From NCBI GenBank assembly GCA_030754655.1, contig JASLZX010000008.1:1-49116 (forward strand): a DNA stretch of 49,116 bases. The letters are read 5' to 3'. Each line of letters begins with the position of its first letter. Positions within the stretch are counted from its first letter, which is position 1. The notes under the pieces were generated by a model. The model saw only the letters and a program-made list of their open reading frames with translations, did not search any database and was not told the DNA's origin. Made by a program: the position numbers and the translations under genes. This stretch comes from UBA8886 sp002731655. GTDB taxonomy: Archaea; Thermoplasmatota; Poseidoniia; MGIII; CG-Epi1. Below are positions 14,517 to 23,863 of the stretch, piece after piece.

Positions 14517-15304
14517 CTGACATGCAGATCGCCGCCGCCGCCGCGAAGGCCGGTGCGGAGGTCATCCGCGCCGGTTTCGGCCGCCCGCAGCGCGTCGAAA
14601 TGAAGGGGCCGGTCGACCTTGTGACGGAGACCGACCGCGCCGCGGAAGCGGTGGTCGTGGCGCTGCTCGAGCGCGAGCGGTCGCAGGATTCCATCCGTGC
14701 TGAAGAGGGTACACAGCGTGATGGCCGTGCGGGTGACCGCACTTGGGTCGTCGACCCGATTGATGGGACGACCAACTTCGCGCACGCGGTTCCGCATTGC
14801 TGCAGCACGCTGGCGCTGCTAGAGGGCGGCGAAGTCACCGCCGGCGCAATTGCTAATCCCTTCACCGACGAGCTTTTCAGTGCTGCCCGCGGGGAGGGCG
14901 CCTGGTTTGAGTCGGGTGGTGAGCGGCGCCAGCTGTCGGTAACAGCGAACGCGGAATTCGTGAACGGGCTGTTCGCGACCGGGTTCCCCTACGACCGTGA
15001 CGGAGCCGATTACCGGCTGGTCAGCTCGGTGTGGGACAAGCTATGTCGCTTTTCCCGCGCGCCGCGCCGCGCCGGTTCCGCCGCGCTCGACATTGCCTAC
15101 GTTGGCGCGGGCAGGTATGACGGCTATGTCGTGTCGGGCGCGAAAGTGTGGGACATCGCGGCCGGAATCATACTGGTCTCCGAGGCGGGCGGCCACGTCA
15201 GCGACCTGTCGGGCGGGCCATGGACGCCCGATAGCGTGGGATGTGTCGCTAGCAATGGCGTGCTGCATGACGCGCTGCTAGAGCTGGTTTCGGAAGCACC
15301 CTGA
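14507..15304 (+). CDS. Inositol-monophosphatase-family phosphatase
   Basis: A 265-residue Mg-dependent sugar phosphatase of the IMPase/FBPase superfamily. Metal site 1 Trp-Val-Val-Asp-Pro-Ile-Asp-Gly-Thr-Thr-Asn-Phe (Asp83, Asp86) with upstream Glu66/67, and the C-terminal Trp-Asp-Ile-Ala-Ala-Gly near residue 215 are present. Archaeal relatives act on inositol phosphate, fructose-1,6-bisphosphate or pAp; substrate is undecided. The GTG start lies 10 nt inside purQ. A more internal ATG (14522) is possible. The coupling to purQ suggests nucleotide-linked metabolism but is not proof. Confidence 0.88.
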   Translation: MSLTDMQIAAAAAKAGAEVIRAGFGRPQRVEMKGPVDLVTETDRAAEAVVVALLERERSQDSIRAEEGTQRDGRAGDRTWVVDPIDGTTNFAHAVPHCCSTLALLEGGEVTAGAIANPFTDELFSAARGEGAWFESGGERRQLSVTANAEFVNGLFATGFPYDRDGADYRLVSSVWDKLCRFSRAPRRAGSAALDIAYVGAGRYDGYVVSGAKVWDIAAGIILVSEAGGHVSDLSGGPWTPDSVGCVASNGVLHDALLELVSEAP

Positions 15305-15314
15305 TTTTTGTATG

Positions 15315-15342
15315 CATATTGCATAATAATACATATTGCATA
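15315..15342 (+). repeat. Two 11-bp direct repeats in fumarase promoter
   Basis: CATATTGCATA occurs exactly twice, at 15315-15325 and 15332-15342, 17 bp start to start, immediately upstream of the TATA-like TTTTTATA (15346-15352). The tract is strikingly A+T-rich between two G+C-rich genes. Placement and repetition suggest an operator or activator site for the fumarase gene. Confidence 0.55.
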
Positions 15343-15345
15343 CAT

Positions 15346-15353
15346 TTTTATAC
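15346..15353 (+). promoter_or_regulatory. TATA-like box of fumarase gene
   Basis: TTTTTATA lies 21-28 nt before ATG 15374, supporting that ATG (and so the N-terminal extension) as the real start rather than the internal ATG at 15656. Confidence 0.6.
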
Positions 15354-15373
15354 AGCACTGTCCAGTATGGTTC

Positions 15374-17016
15374 ATGCCCGACTACACGTCGATACGCGTC
15401 ACGAAAGAGGTGCACCAGCAGCTGCAGGGCTACGCCGAGTCGTGCTATGACGGGCTTTCGCTCACGGCTGCGCTGGGCCAGCTGCTCGCCGACCTTGGTG
15501 ACGGCCACGTCCGTTTCCCCGAATACGGGCTGTTCCAGTGCCCGGCCCACCGTCGTGAACGGCTGCGCGCCGTAATCGGCACGCAGCCGCCGGCCGGGGC
15601 AGGCGGCATGGCTGGTGCGGTGGCGGGAGCGGGAGCGCTGCCGGCCGACCCTTACATGCGCGTCGAGAAGGATACGATGGGCGAGATGGAGGTGCCGGCT
15701 GACGCGCTGTGGGGTGCTTCAACGCAGCGCGCGGTGCTGAATTTCCCGGTCAGCGGCTTGCGCATGGGTCGCAGCTTCATCCGCGCGCTGGGCTGCATCA
15801 AGGTCGCCGCCGCGCGCGCCAACCAGCAGCTGGAGCTGTTCGACAGCGAGATTGCGGAAGCGGTCGAGCAGGCGGCGCTGGCCGTCGCGGAGGGCGAGCA
15901 CGACGCGCATTTCCCGGTCGATGTCTTCCAGACCGGTTCCGGCACGTCGAGCAACATGAACGTCAACGAGGTTATCGCGCGGCTGGCGAGCAAGTCGCTC
16001 GGCAGCCGTGTCCACCCCAACGACCACGTCAACCTGGGGCAGAGCTCCAACGACGTCGTCCCGACCGCACTGCACCTTTCAGCGCTGCTGGAGCTGCACG
16101 GACAGCTGCTGCCGGCGCTGCTCGCGCTACAGGCGGCGCTCGAGGCGAAGGCGGTGGAGTTCCACGCAGTCATCAAGACCGGCCGCACCCACTTGATGGA
16201 TGCCACCCCCATCCGACTGGGACAGGAGTTCGAGGGCTATGCGGGGCTCGTCGAGCGGGCGCTCGACCGACTGCTGGTGGCGCAGGACGAGCTGGCGCCG
16301 CTAGCGCTGGGCGGCACCGCGGTTGGCACCGGCGTCAACACCCACCCCGAGTTCGCCGGGCTGGCGTGCGAAGAGCTCTCGCAGCTGGTAGGAATCGACG
16401 TCCACGAGACCGACAATCACTTTCTGGCGCAGTCGTCGCTCGACGGTGTGCTGGCGCTGGGCGGCGCGCTGCGCTGCCTGGCGGTGGCTTTGCAGAAGAT
16501 TGCCAACGACATCCGCTGGCTCGGCTCGGGGCCACGCTGTGGGCTGGCCGAAATCAGGCTGCCGTCGGTGCAGCCCGGCTCGTCCATCATGCCGGGAAAG
16601 GTCAACCCCGTGATTCCAGAAGCGGTCATACAGGCGTCCGCGCAAGCGATTGCGTGCGATACCGCGCTGCTGCAGGCGGCGCAGGGCGGCTACTTCGAGC
16701 TGAACACGATGCTGCCACTCGCCGCCCATAACCTGCTGCAGGCGATCCAGCTGCTCGGTGCCGCATCGACCATCTTCGGCGAGAAGTGCGTCGCTGGGCT
16801 GGAAGCGACCGGCCGCGGTCCCGAGCTGCTCCAGTCGGGGCTGATGCTCGCCACGGCGCTCGCCCCCGTGGTCGGCTACGAGCAGGCTGCCAAGATTGCC
16901 AAGGCGGCGCACGCGTCCGGGCGCACCGTGCTGGAAGAAGCGCTGGAGCTCACCGACCTGCCCGAGCAGGAGCTGCGCAAACTGCTCGACCCGGCGGGAA
17001 TGGTCGCGCCGGTGGG

Positions 17017-17020
<4 letters not shown>
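15374..17020 (+). CDS. fumC: Class II fumarase with N-terminal RHH-like domain
   Basis: A 548-residue protein. Residues 95-548 are a full class II fumarase (fumarate to malate, TCA cycle): Met-Arg-Val-Glu-Lys-Asp-Thr-Met-Gly start, Gly-Ser-Gly-Thr-Ser-Ser-Asn-Met-Asn, Gly-Arg-Thr-His-Leu-Met-Asp-Ala, and the signature Gly-Ser-Ser-Ile-Met-Pro-Gly-Lys-Val-Asn-Pro near residue 405. Residues 1-45 resemble a ribbon-helix-helix (CopG/VapB-like) module, Thr-Ser-Ile-Arg-Val-Thr-Lys-Glu-Val followed by helices, joined by a Cys/His-containing stretch and a Gly/Ala linker (70-92). The frame is uninterrupted and the TATA box fits the upstream ATG, so a real fusion is favoured; initiation at ATG 15656 would give plain FumC. 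The stop overlaps the convergent acs stop. Confidence 0.9.
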
Positions 17021-18951
<1,931 letters not shown>

Positions 18952-19037
18952 CGCTCTCACCGCGGAGCAGAGTAGCTTCGCGCCGCTTAAGAAGTGTGCG
19001 TCGCGCAAATAGCATAACTGGCCGTCGCTGCCGCGCC

Positions 19038-20033
19038 GTGCAGCAATGCCTGAAATGTGGCGCTCCACCGCCGCTCGCGCGCAGCATGTGTCACGCCTGC
19101 TTCAGCGCCGCCCATAGCCCGGCCGAGTTCCCGCAGGCGGTGCAGGCCATCTGCTGCCGCCACTGTTCGGCGCGTGAAGTGCCGGGCGGCTGGGAGCTGC
19201 ACGACTCGCCGGCGGACGCGGCTGGCGCGGCACTGCGCGGGGCGCTGGCGTGGGCGGATGGCCTGACGGGGAACCAGCTCGATTTCGAGCTGCGCGAGCT
19301 CGACCCGCACCGCTTTCGCGCTGACGGCAGCGCGAGCGGCAGCCTTGACGGCGTCGCGCTCGAGCAGCGTTTCGAGTGCGACATCTTGCTCGAGTTCCGC
19401 GCCTGCACTAGCTGCTCGCGGCAGGCGGGCGGCTACTACGAGGCGACGCTCCAGCTGCGGACCCCCCGCGAGGCAGTGCTCAAGGCGGCGGTCGCGCGCG
19501 TCAACGCCGCGCTGGAAGAGGGCGCGCCGCAATTCTTCGCGACCGAGGACGGCCCGGTGCGCGGCGGGTATGATTTCCAGCTCTCGTCGACCGACCGCGC
19601 GCGGGCGCTCTCGCGCGCCCTGTTGCTGGCGATGGGCGGCGAAGTCAAGGAGACTTCATCGCTGGTCGGCCGCCGCGAGGGGCGCGACGTGCTGCGGCAC
19701 ACCTTTGGCGTGCGGCTACCGCCAGTGCTGGCGGACGATGTCGTGCTCCACGACGGGACAGCGTGGCGCGTCGCCGCCATCGAGCGGCGACGCGCCCGGC
19801 TCCGCTGCGCGTCGGAATCGCGCCCGGACTGGAAGCCGAAGCTCTCCGAGCTGGAGGCGGCGCGGCGGCTGGGCGAGGAGCGCGAAGCGCAGGTGGTGAG
19901 CCGGCGCGGCCGCGAACTGCAGCTGCTCGACCCGTTCACGCTGCGCACGGTCGAGGCGCGCGCGCCCGCGGTGTGGGACGGCAGCGTGGGTGCGGTGCGC
20001 GACGGCGGTGACACATTTTTCCTGTGGGAATAG
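19038..20033 (+). CDS. nmd3: NMD3-family ribosome export/60S biogenesis homologue
   Basis: A 331-residue archaeal homologue of NMD3, which in eukaryotes escorts the large ribosomal subunit; the archaeal role is presumably in 50S maturation. Zinc-binding cysteine pairs open the protein (Cys-Leu-Lys-Cys, Cys-His-Ala-Cys, Cys-Cys-Arg-His-Cys), followed by the conserved Cys-Thr-Ser-Cys-Ser-Arg-Gln-Ala-Gly-Gly-Tyr-Tyr-Glu-Ala near residues 120-135 and C-terminal beta-rich OB/SH3-like segments. The GTG at 19038 is preferred because a TATA-like AAATAGCAT lies about 26-30 nt upstream, and it begins two codons before the first cysteine pair. Confidence 0.85.
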   Translation: MQQCLKCGAPPPLARSMCHACFSAAHSPAEFPQAVQAICCRHCSAREVPGGWELHDSPADAAGAALRGALAWADGLTGNQLDFELRELDPHRFRADGSASGSLDGVALEQRFECDILLEFRACTSCSRQAGGYYEATLQLRTPREAVLKAAVARVNAALEEGAPQFFATEDGPVRGGYDFQLSSTDRARALSRALLLAMGGEVKETSSLVGRREGRDVLRHTFGVRLPPVLADDVVLHDGTAWRVAAIERRRARLRCASESRPDWKPKLSELEAARRLGEEREAQVVSRRGRELQLLDPFTLRTVEARAPAVWDGSVGAVRDGGDTFFLWE

Positions 20034-20102
20034 CACGGTTCGGAGCACATGCAAAATTCCGTACCAGCCCCTTAATATAGCTCGCAGGGCTCGAAATAGA
20101 CG

Positions 20103-20317
20103 GTGAATACCATGAATTCCCGCTACGCACAGGGCTCCAGCAGCAAATCCTGGCGCTGCTGACCGACCGTAGCGGGCTGAGCCAGAAGGAAATCGCCGAG
20201 AACCTCGAGGTGAGTCGGCAGTTGGCTGGCTACCATCTCGGGGAGCTGGAGCGACGCGGTGAACTGGAATCGCGGTTCTGGGGCCGTTTCAGGCGCTACT
20301 ACTTGGTAGCGTTGTAG
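20103..20317 (+). pseudogene. Small winged-helix regulator, frameshifted
   Basis: The frame ending at TAG 20315-20317 encodes a compact winged-helix/HTH domain: Gln-Gln-Ile-Leu-Ala-Leu-Leu-Thr-Asp, Leu-Ser-Gln-Lys-Glu-Ile-Ala-Glu-Asn-Leu, then Val-Ser-Arg-Gln-Leu-Ala-Gly-Tyr-His-Leu as the recognition helix, and a wing ending Arg-Arg-Tyr-Tyr-Leu-Val. That frame has no ATG, GTG or TTG between its upstream stop (20078-20080) and the HTH. A TATA-like TTAATATA at 20072-20079 points instead to GTG 20103 (or ATG 20112) in another frame. Adding one base in the GGG at 20132-20134 would join them into a protein of about 71 residues. This may be a sequencing error, a real frameshift mutation, or recoding. 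Confidence 0.55.
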
Positions 20318-20328
20318 GTCCCGGGCGC

Positions 20329-21732
20329 TTACGCCTCGAACTCTTCCAGTGTCGCCTGCCCGCGTATCCGCTCGCCCGGAATCGGGACCGGGTATTCCTC
20401 GCTGATACAGCCGAGGCAGAGCTCGTCGCGCGGCTTGCCGACCGCCCGCACCAGCCCATCGATCGATATATAAGCGACAGAATCGGCGCCGACGTCGCGC
20501 GTGATTTCCTCCGCGCTCTTGCCGGGGGCGATGAATTCCTCGCGGCTCGGCATGTCGATACCGAGGTAGCAGGGGGCGATAATTGGCGGGCAGCCGACCC
20601 GCAGGTGCACCTCTCTCGCGCCCGCTTCACGGACGCGCGCGACGATACGGCGCGAAGTGTTGCCACGCACGATGGAGTCGTCGATGAGCACCACTCTCTG
20701 CCCCTCAAGGAACTCGCGTATAGGGTTCAACTTCTCGTTGATGGTCGCCTTGCGCTGCGCGTCGTGCGGCTGGATGAACGAGCGCCAGACGTAGCGGTTC
20801 TTGATGAGTCCCTCGCGGTAGGGCAGCCCGGATGCCTCGGCGAAGCCCAGCGCGTGCGCGATGCCCGAGTCGGGCACCGGCACCACTACGTCGGCCTCGA
20901 CCGGATGCTCGCGCCAGAGCTGGCGCCCCAGCTCCTGCCGCACCGAGTAGGCCAGCGTGCCGTCCATGCGCGAGTCGGGTCGCGCGAAGTAGACATACTC
21001 AAACATGCAGAACGCCCGCTCGCCCCCGGCGGCGGGCGGATGCGAAACGACGCCGTCGGCCGTCAGCTGGACGATTTCGCCCGGCGTGATGTCGCGTACG
21101 AAGGTGGCGCCCATCGCGTCGAGCGCGACGCTCTCGGAGGCGACAACGTGGCCGTCGGGCAGCTCGCCGAGGCAGAGCGGTTTGATGCCGAGCGGGTCGC
21201 GGAAGGCGAAGAGCTCGTCGTTGTGCAGCATCGCAATCGAGTAGCTGCCGACCATGCGTCCCATCGCCTCGCGGATGGCACCGACCATCGAGCCGGCGTG
21301 CGGCAGCCGGTGTGCAATTAGCCGCACAATGATTTCGGAGTCGGTGTCGGACATGAATGCGGCGCCCACGGTCTCCCACTGCTCGCGCAGCTCCTGCTGG
21401 TTGGCGATAGTGCCGTTGTGCGCCAGGCTCAGCTCGCCGGTTGCGAAGCTGGCGGTAATCGGTTGCGCGTTACGCAGCGAGGAGCCGCCGGCGGTCGAGT
21501 AGCGCACGTGGCCGATGCCGGTCGTGGCGTCGTGGAAGCGCGTCTCGAAGTTGGTGAGCGCTTCCGACACCAGCCCCATCCCGCGCCGCGTCAGGTGCTC
21601 GCCGTCGAAGAGCGCGACGCCGGCAGATTCCTGCCCGCGGTGCTGCAACGCCCGGAGGCCGACAAGCAGGTTGTGCAGCACTGGCGTCACGGTGGTGATG
21701 CCGACGACGCCGCACGCCTCCCGCAGCGGCAT
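20329..21732 (-). CDS. purF: Amidophosphoribosyltransferase PurF
   Basis: A 467-residue enzyme for the first step of purine synthesis (PRPP + glutamine to phosphoribosylamine). N-terminal Ntn glutaminase domain with nucleophile Cys7 in Glu-Ala-Cys-Gly-Val-Val-Gly after a six-residue propeptide, Arg-Tyr-Ser-Thr-Ala-Gly, and His-Asn-Gly-Thr-Ile. The C-terminal PRTase domain has the PRPP loop Val-Val-Leu-Ile-Asp-Asp-Ser-Ile-Val-Arg-Gly-Asn-Thr-Ser near residues 343-356. C-terminal cysteines (Cys-Leu-Gly-Cys) may contribute to an Fe-S or structural site. Its ATG overlaps the L37e stop by one base. Confidence 0.96.
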   Translation of the reverse strand: MPLREACGVVGITTVTPVLHNLLVGLRALQHRGQESAGVALFDGEHLTRRGMGLVSEALTNFETRFHDATTGIGHVRYSTAGGSSLRNAQPITASFATGELSLAHNGTIANQQELREQWETVGAAFMSDTDSEIIVRLIAHRLPHAGSMVGAIREAMGRMVGSYSIAMLHNDELFAFRDPLGIKPLCLGELPDGHVVASESVALDAMGATFVRDITPGEIVQLTADGVVSHPPAAGGERAFCMFEYVYFARPDSRMDGTLAYSVRQELGRQLWREHPVEADVVVPVPDSGIAHALGFAEASGLPYREGLIKNRYVWRSFIQPHDAQRKATINEKLNPIREFLEGQRVVLIDDSIVRGNTSRRIVARVREAGAREVHLRVGCPPIIAPCYLGIDMPSREEFIAPGKSAEEITRDVGADSVAYISIDGLVRAVGKPRDELCLGCISEEYPVPIPGERIRGQATLEEFEA

Positions 21733-21896
21733 CAGTGAGTCTTGGCCCAGCTGTAGTTGCGCTGGCGCGCGGAGGCGCCGAAGCCGCAGGCGGCGCAGCG
21801 CTTCTTACGAACGTGGTAAGCGTGACGGCCGCAGCGCCGGCAGATGATGTGGGTCTTCTTCTGCCGCTTTCCGAAAGATGCTGTGCCTTTGGTCAT
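21732..21896 (-). CDS. rpl37e: Ribosomal protein L37e
   Basis: A 54-residue zinc-ribbon L37e protein: Thr-Lys-Gly-Thr-Ala-Ser-Phe-Gly-Lys-Arg start, Cys-Arg-Arg-Cys-Gly near residues 19-23, Arg-Lys-Lys-Arg-Cys-Ala-Ala-Cys-Gly-Phe-Gly near 30-40, ending Tyr-Ser-Trp-Ala-Lys. All four zinc-ligand cysteines are present. It is coupled by a one-base stop/start overlap to purF, a pairing seen in other Euryarchaeota. A TATA-like TTTAATAAG (minus strand about 21956-21964) predicts a leader of about 35 nt. The Sm-like protein gene that often precedes L37e in archaea is not present. Confidence 0.93.
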   Translation of the reverse strand: MTKGTASFGKRQKKTHIICRRCGRHAYHVRKKRCAACGFGASARQRNYSWAKTH

Positions 21897-21966
21897 GGTG
21901 TTTCACCAGATTCCGCAGTCCACGGACCGCGGGGTGACGGCGGACTTGGGCGGCTTATTAAAGAAT

Positions 21967-23280
21967 TTACTCGTTTCCGCCGAGCCCGATGGCGCGATAC
22001 TCGACGCCCGCGTTCCGCATCGCTGCCGCGTCGAAGGCGCGACGGCCGTCGAGCAGTAGCGGCCGCGCCATGCGCTCCGCAAAGGCGGCCGGCGGCAGCG
22101 CCGCATACTCGGGCCACTCGGTCATCAGGATGGCGCAGTCGGCGCCCGCAAGCGCCGCTTCCGCGGAGGGCGCGATTTCGATGTCGCACAGCGCGCTGAA
22201 GTTCTTGGCCGCTTGCGGGTCGCAGCCGACGACGCTCGCGCCGGCTTCGAGCAGGGCGTGCGCCACCACGGTGGCGCGCGCCTCGCGCACGTCGTCCGTT
22301 TCCGGTTTGAAGGCCAGTCCCAAGATGGCGACGCGCTTGCCTTCGAGCGAGCCGAGCGCGTCGTGCGCCCACGCAACGAGCAGTAGTGGCTGCGACTCGT
22401 TGACCGCCAGTGTCGCGTCGAGCATCGCCGCCGGCAGATTTTCGGCGGCGGCGGCGGCGCGCAGCGCCTTTACGTCCTTGGGAAAGCAGGAGCCGCCGTA
22501 GCCGGCGCCGGCGCGCAGGAAACGGGGCGAGATGCGGTCGTCGAGCCCCATCCCTTCGGCGACGGTCGCGAAATCGATGCCCCACGCCTCGCACAGGTTC
22601 GCGACCTCGTTGGCATAGGAGACCTTCGCGGCGAGGAATGCGTTACTGGCATACTTGACCATCTCCGCCGTACGGGGGTCGCACTCCAGCACCGGGCACT
22701 TCGCGCCGGCGTAAAGCTCGCGCATCTTCGCCAGCGCCAGCCTGTCCGCAGCGCCAATGACGATGCGGTCCGGCGCCAGCGCGTCCGCCACGGCGCTGCC
22801 TTCGCGTAGGAACTCGGGGTTCATCGCGAAGCCCACGCTCGCGCGGTCTCGCCCGCTGCGCTCAAGCACACGTGGCAGCACCAGCTCCTCGGTCATCCGT
22901 GGCAGGACAGTCGATTTCACGACGACAACGTGCTCGCGCTCGCCGCCGGCGAGCACGTCGCCGATGGCCGCTGCGGCCGACTCGACCTGTGCCATATCCA
23001 TCGAGCCGTTGTCGCGCGACGGGGTGCCAACACAGATGAATGTCAAATCCGCGGCGCTGATTTCGTCGGCCATCTCGCCCGAGCCGCGCAGCTTCCCCGA
23101 CGCCAGCCCGGCGGCGAGGAGTTCGGGCAGCCCCGGCTCGAAAATCGGGCACTCACCCGCATTGAGCGCCGCCACCCGCTCGGGGAGGATATCGAGGCAC
23201 GCCACGTCATGGCCGGAGGCGGCAAGCGTCGCTCCCGTGACGAGTCCAACGTAGCCAGTTCCCATGACTGCAATGCGCAT
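21967..23280 (-). CDS. UDP-glucose/GDP-mannose dehydrogenase family protein
   Basis: A 437-residue NAD-dependent nucleotide-sugar dehydrogenase that oxidises C6 of UDP-glucose or a related sugar to the uronic acid. Rossmann motif Gly-Thr-Gly-Tyr-Val-Gly-Leu-Val at residues 7-14, Gly-Thr-Pro, Asn-Pro-Glu-Phe-Leu-Arg-Glu-Gly near 154, catalytic Cys in Gly-Gly-Ser-Cys-Phe-Pro-Lys-Asp near 255-262, and a C-terminal UDP-binding domain with Gly-Leu-Ala-Phe-Lys-Pro-Glu-Thr-Asp-Asp. Best match in layout is UDP-glucose 6-dehydrogenase. It would provide uronic acids for surface glycans, fitting the flippase/sulfotransferase group elsewhere in the window. Confidence 0.9.
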   Translation of the reverse strand: MRIAVMGTGYVGLVTGATLAASGHDVACLDILPERVAALNAGECPIFEPGLPELLAAGLASGKLRGSGEMADEISAADLTFICVGTPSRDNGSMDMAQVESAAAAIGDVLAGGEREHVVVVKSTVLPRMTEELVLPRVLERSGRDRASVGFAMNPEFLREGSAVADALAPDRIVIGAADRLALAKMRELYAGAKCPVLECDPRTAEMVKYASNAFLAAKVSYANEVANLCEAWGIDFATVAEGMGLDDRISPRFLRAGAGYGGSCFPKDVKALRAAAAAENLPAAMLDATLAVNESQPLLLVAWAHDALGSLEGKRVAILGLAFKPETDDVREARATVVAHALLEAGASVVGCDPQAAKNFSALCDIEIAPSAEAALAGADCAILMTEWPEYAALPPAAFAERMARPLLLDGRRAFDAAAMRNAGVEYRAIGLGGNE

Positions 23281-23297
23281 CGCGCGCCCAGCGCGGT

Positions 23298-23306
23298 CCG
23301 CTAAAA
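23298..23306. promoter_or_regulatory. Shared TATA-like box (UDP-sugar dehydrogenase / PUA protein)
   Basis: GCTAAAAGA (minus TCTTTTAGC) lies about 20-25 nt before the leftward ATG 23280 and about 22-28 nt before the rightward ATG 23328. Both genes thus appear leaderless from one divergent core promoter. Confidence 0.5.
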
Positions 23307-23327
23307 GACCCCCAGTCCTGCGGCTGC

Positions 23328-23825
23328 ATGGCCCAGTACAACCTGCGTCGCCGCCACCCGGTCAACAAGCGCGAGGCGCGCACGCTGAACGCGGCGCTGG
23401 CCGAGGCGCACGGGCTCGAGTTCAGCTACCGTCCCGGTGAGGTCGAACTGGCGCAGTCCCCGACGGGGCAGGCGCTGCTGCATGACGGCCGCGTGATTGC
23501 GCTTGAGCGCGGCGGAGCGTGGCACCTCGCGCTACGCGGCCTGCTCGAGCTGGTGCCGCCGGGCGGTTGGGTGCAGGTGGACATGGGCGCGGTGCCGTTC
23601 CTGCGCAACGGCGCCAACGTGATGGCGGCCGGCATCAACGATGTTGATGAGGCGGTTGCGAAGGGCGACCTGGTCTGGGTGCGCGAGGAAAATCACAAGC
23701 GGCCGCTGGCAGTGGGCGAGGCGAGCATGGATGGCGCGGAGATGGTCGTCGCCACTCGCGGAAAGGCGGTGAAAACGCTCCATTTTATCGGTGACAGCAT
23801 CTGGGATTTCGGCGGCGACGATTAA
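23328..23825 (+). CDS. PUA-domain RNA-binding protein (MCT-1/Tma20-like)
   Basis: A 165-residue protein with an N-terminal archaeal extension and a C-terminal PUA domain (about residues 80-160): Val-Asp-Met-Gly-Ala-Val-Pro-Phe-Leu-Arg-Asn-Gly-Ala-Asn-Val-Met-Ala-Ala-Gly, Gly-Asp-Leu-Val-Trp-Val, Pro-Leu-Ala-Val-Gly-Glu-Ala, and the closing Gly-Asp-Ser-Ile-Trp. This is the layout of the predicted ribosome-associated Tma20/MCT-1 family (COG2016), which binds tRNA or rRNA during translation initiation or ribosome recycling. It stands alone and ends 38 nt before the surface-protein gene. Confidence 0.78.
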   Translation: MAQYNLRRRHPVNKREARTLNAALAEAHGLEFSYRPGEVELAQSPTGQALLHDGRVIALERGGAWHLALRGLLELVPPGGWVQVDMGAVPFLRNGANVMAAGINDVDEAVAKGDLVWVREENHKRPLAVGEASMDGAEMVVATRGKAVKTLHFIGDSIWDFGGDD

Positions 23826-23831
23826 CGCAAG

Positions 23832-23839
23832 TTAAATAT
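23832..23839 (+). promoter_or_regulatory. TATA-like box of surface protein gene
   Basis: TTAAATAT lies 25-32 nt before ATG 23864, implying a leaderless transcript for the large surface protein. Confidence 0.5.
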
Positions 23840-23863
23840 GGAAACAGATATCGCCGTTGCCTG

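Noticed and set aside
15311..15345. CRISPR-like direct repeats
   Set aside because: Only two 11-bp copies with a 6-bp gap; far too short and few for an array, and no cas genes.
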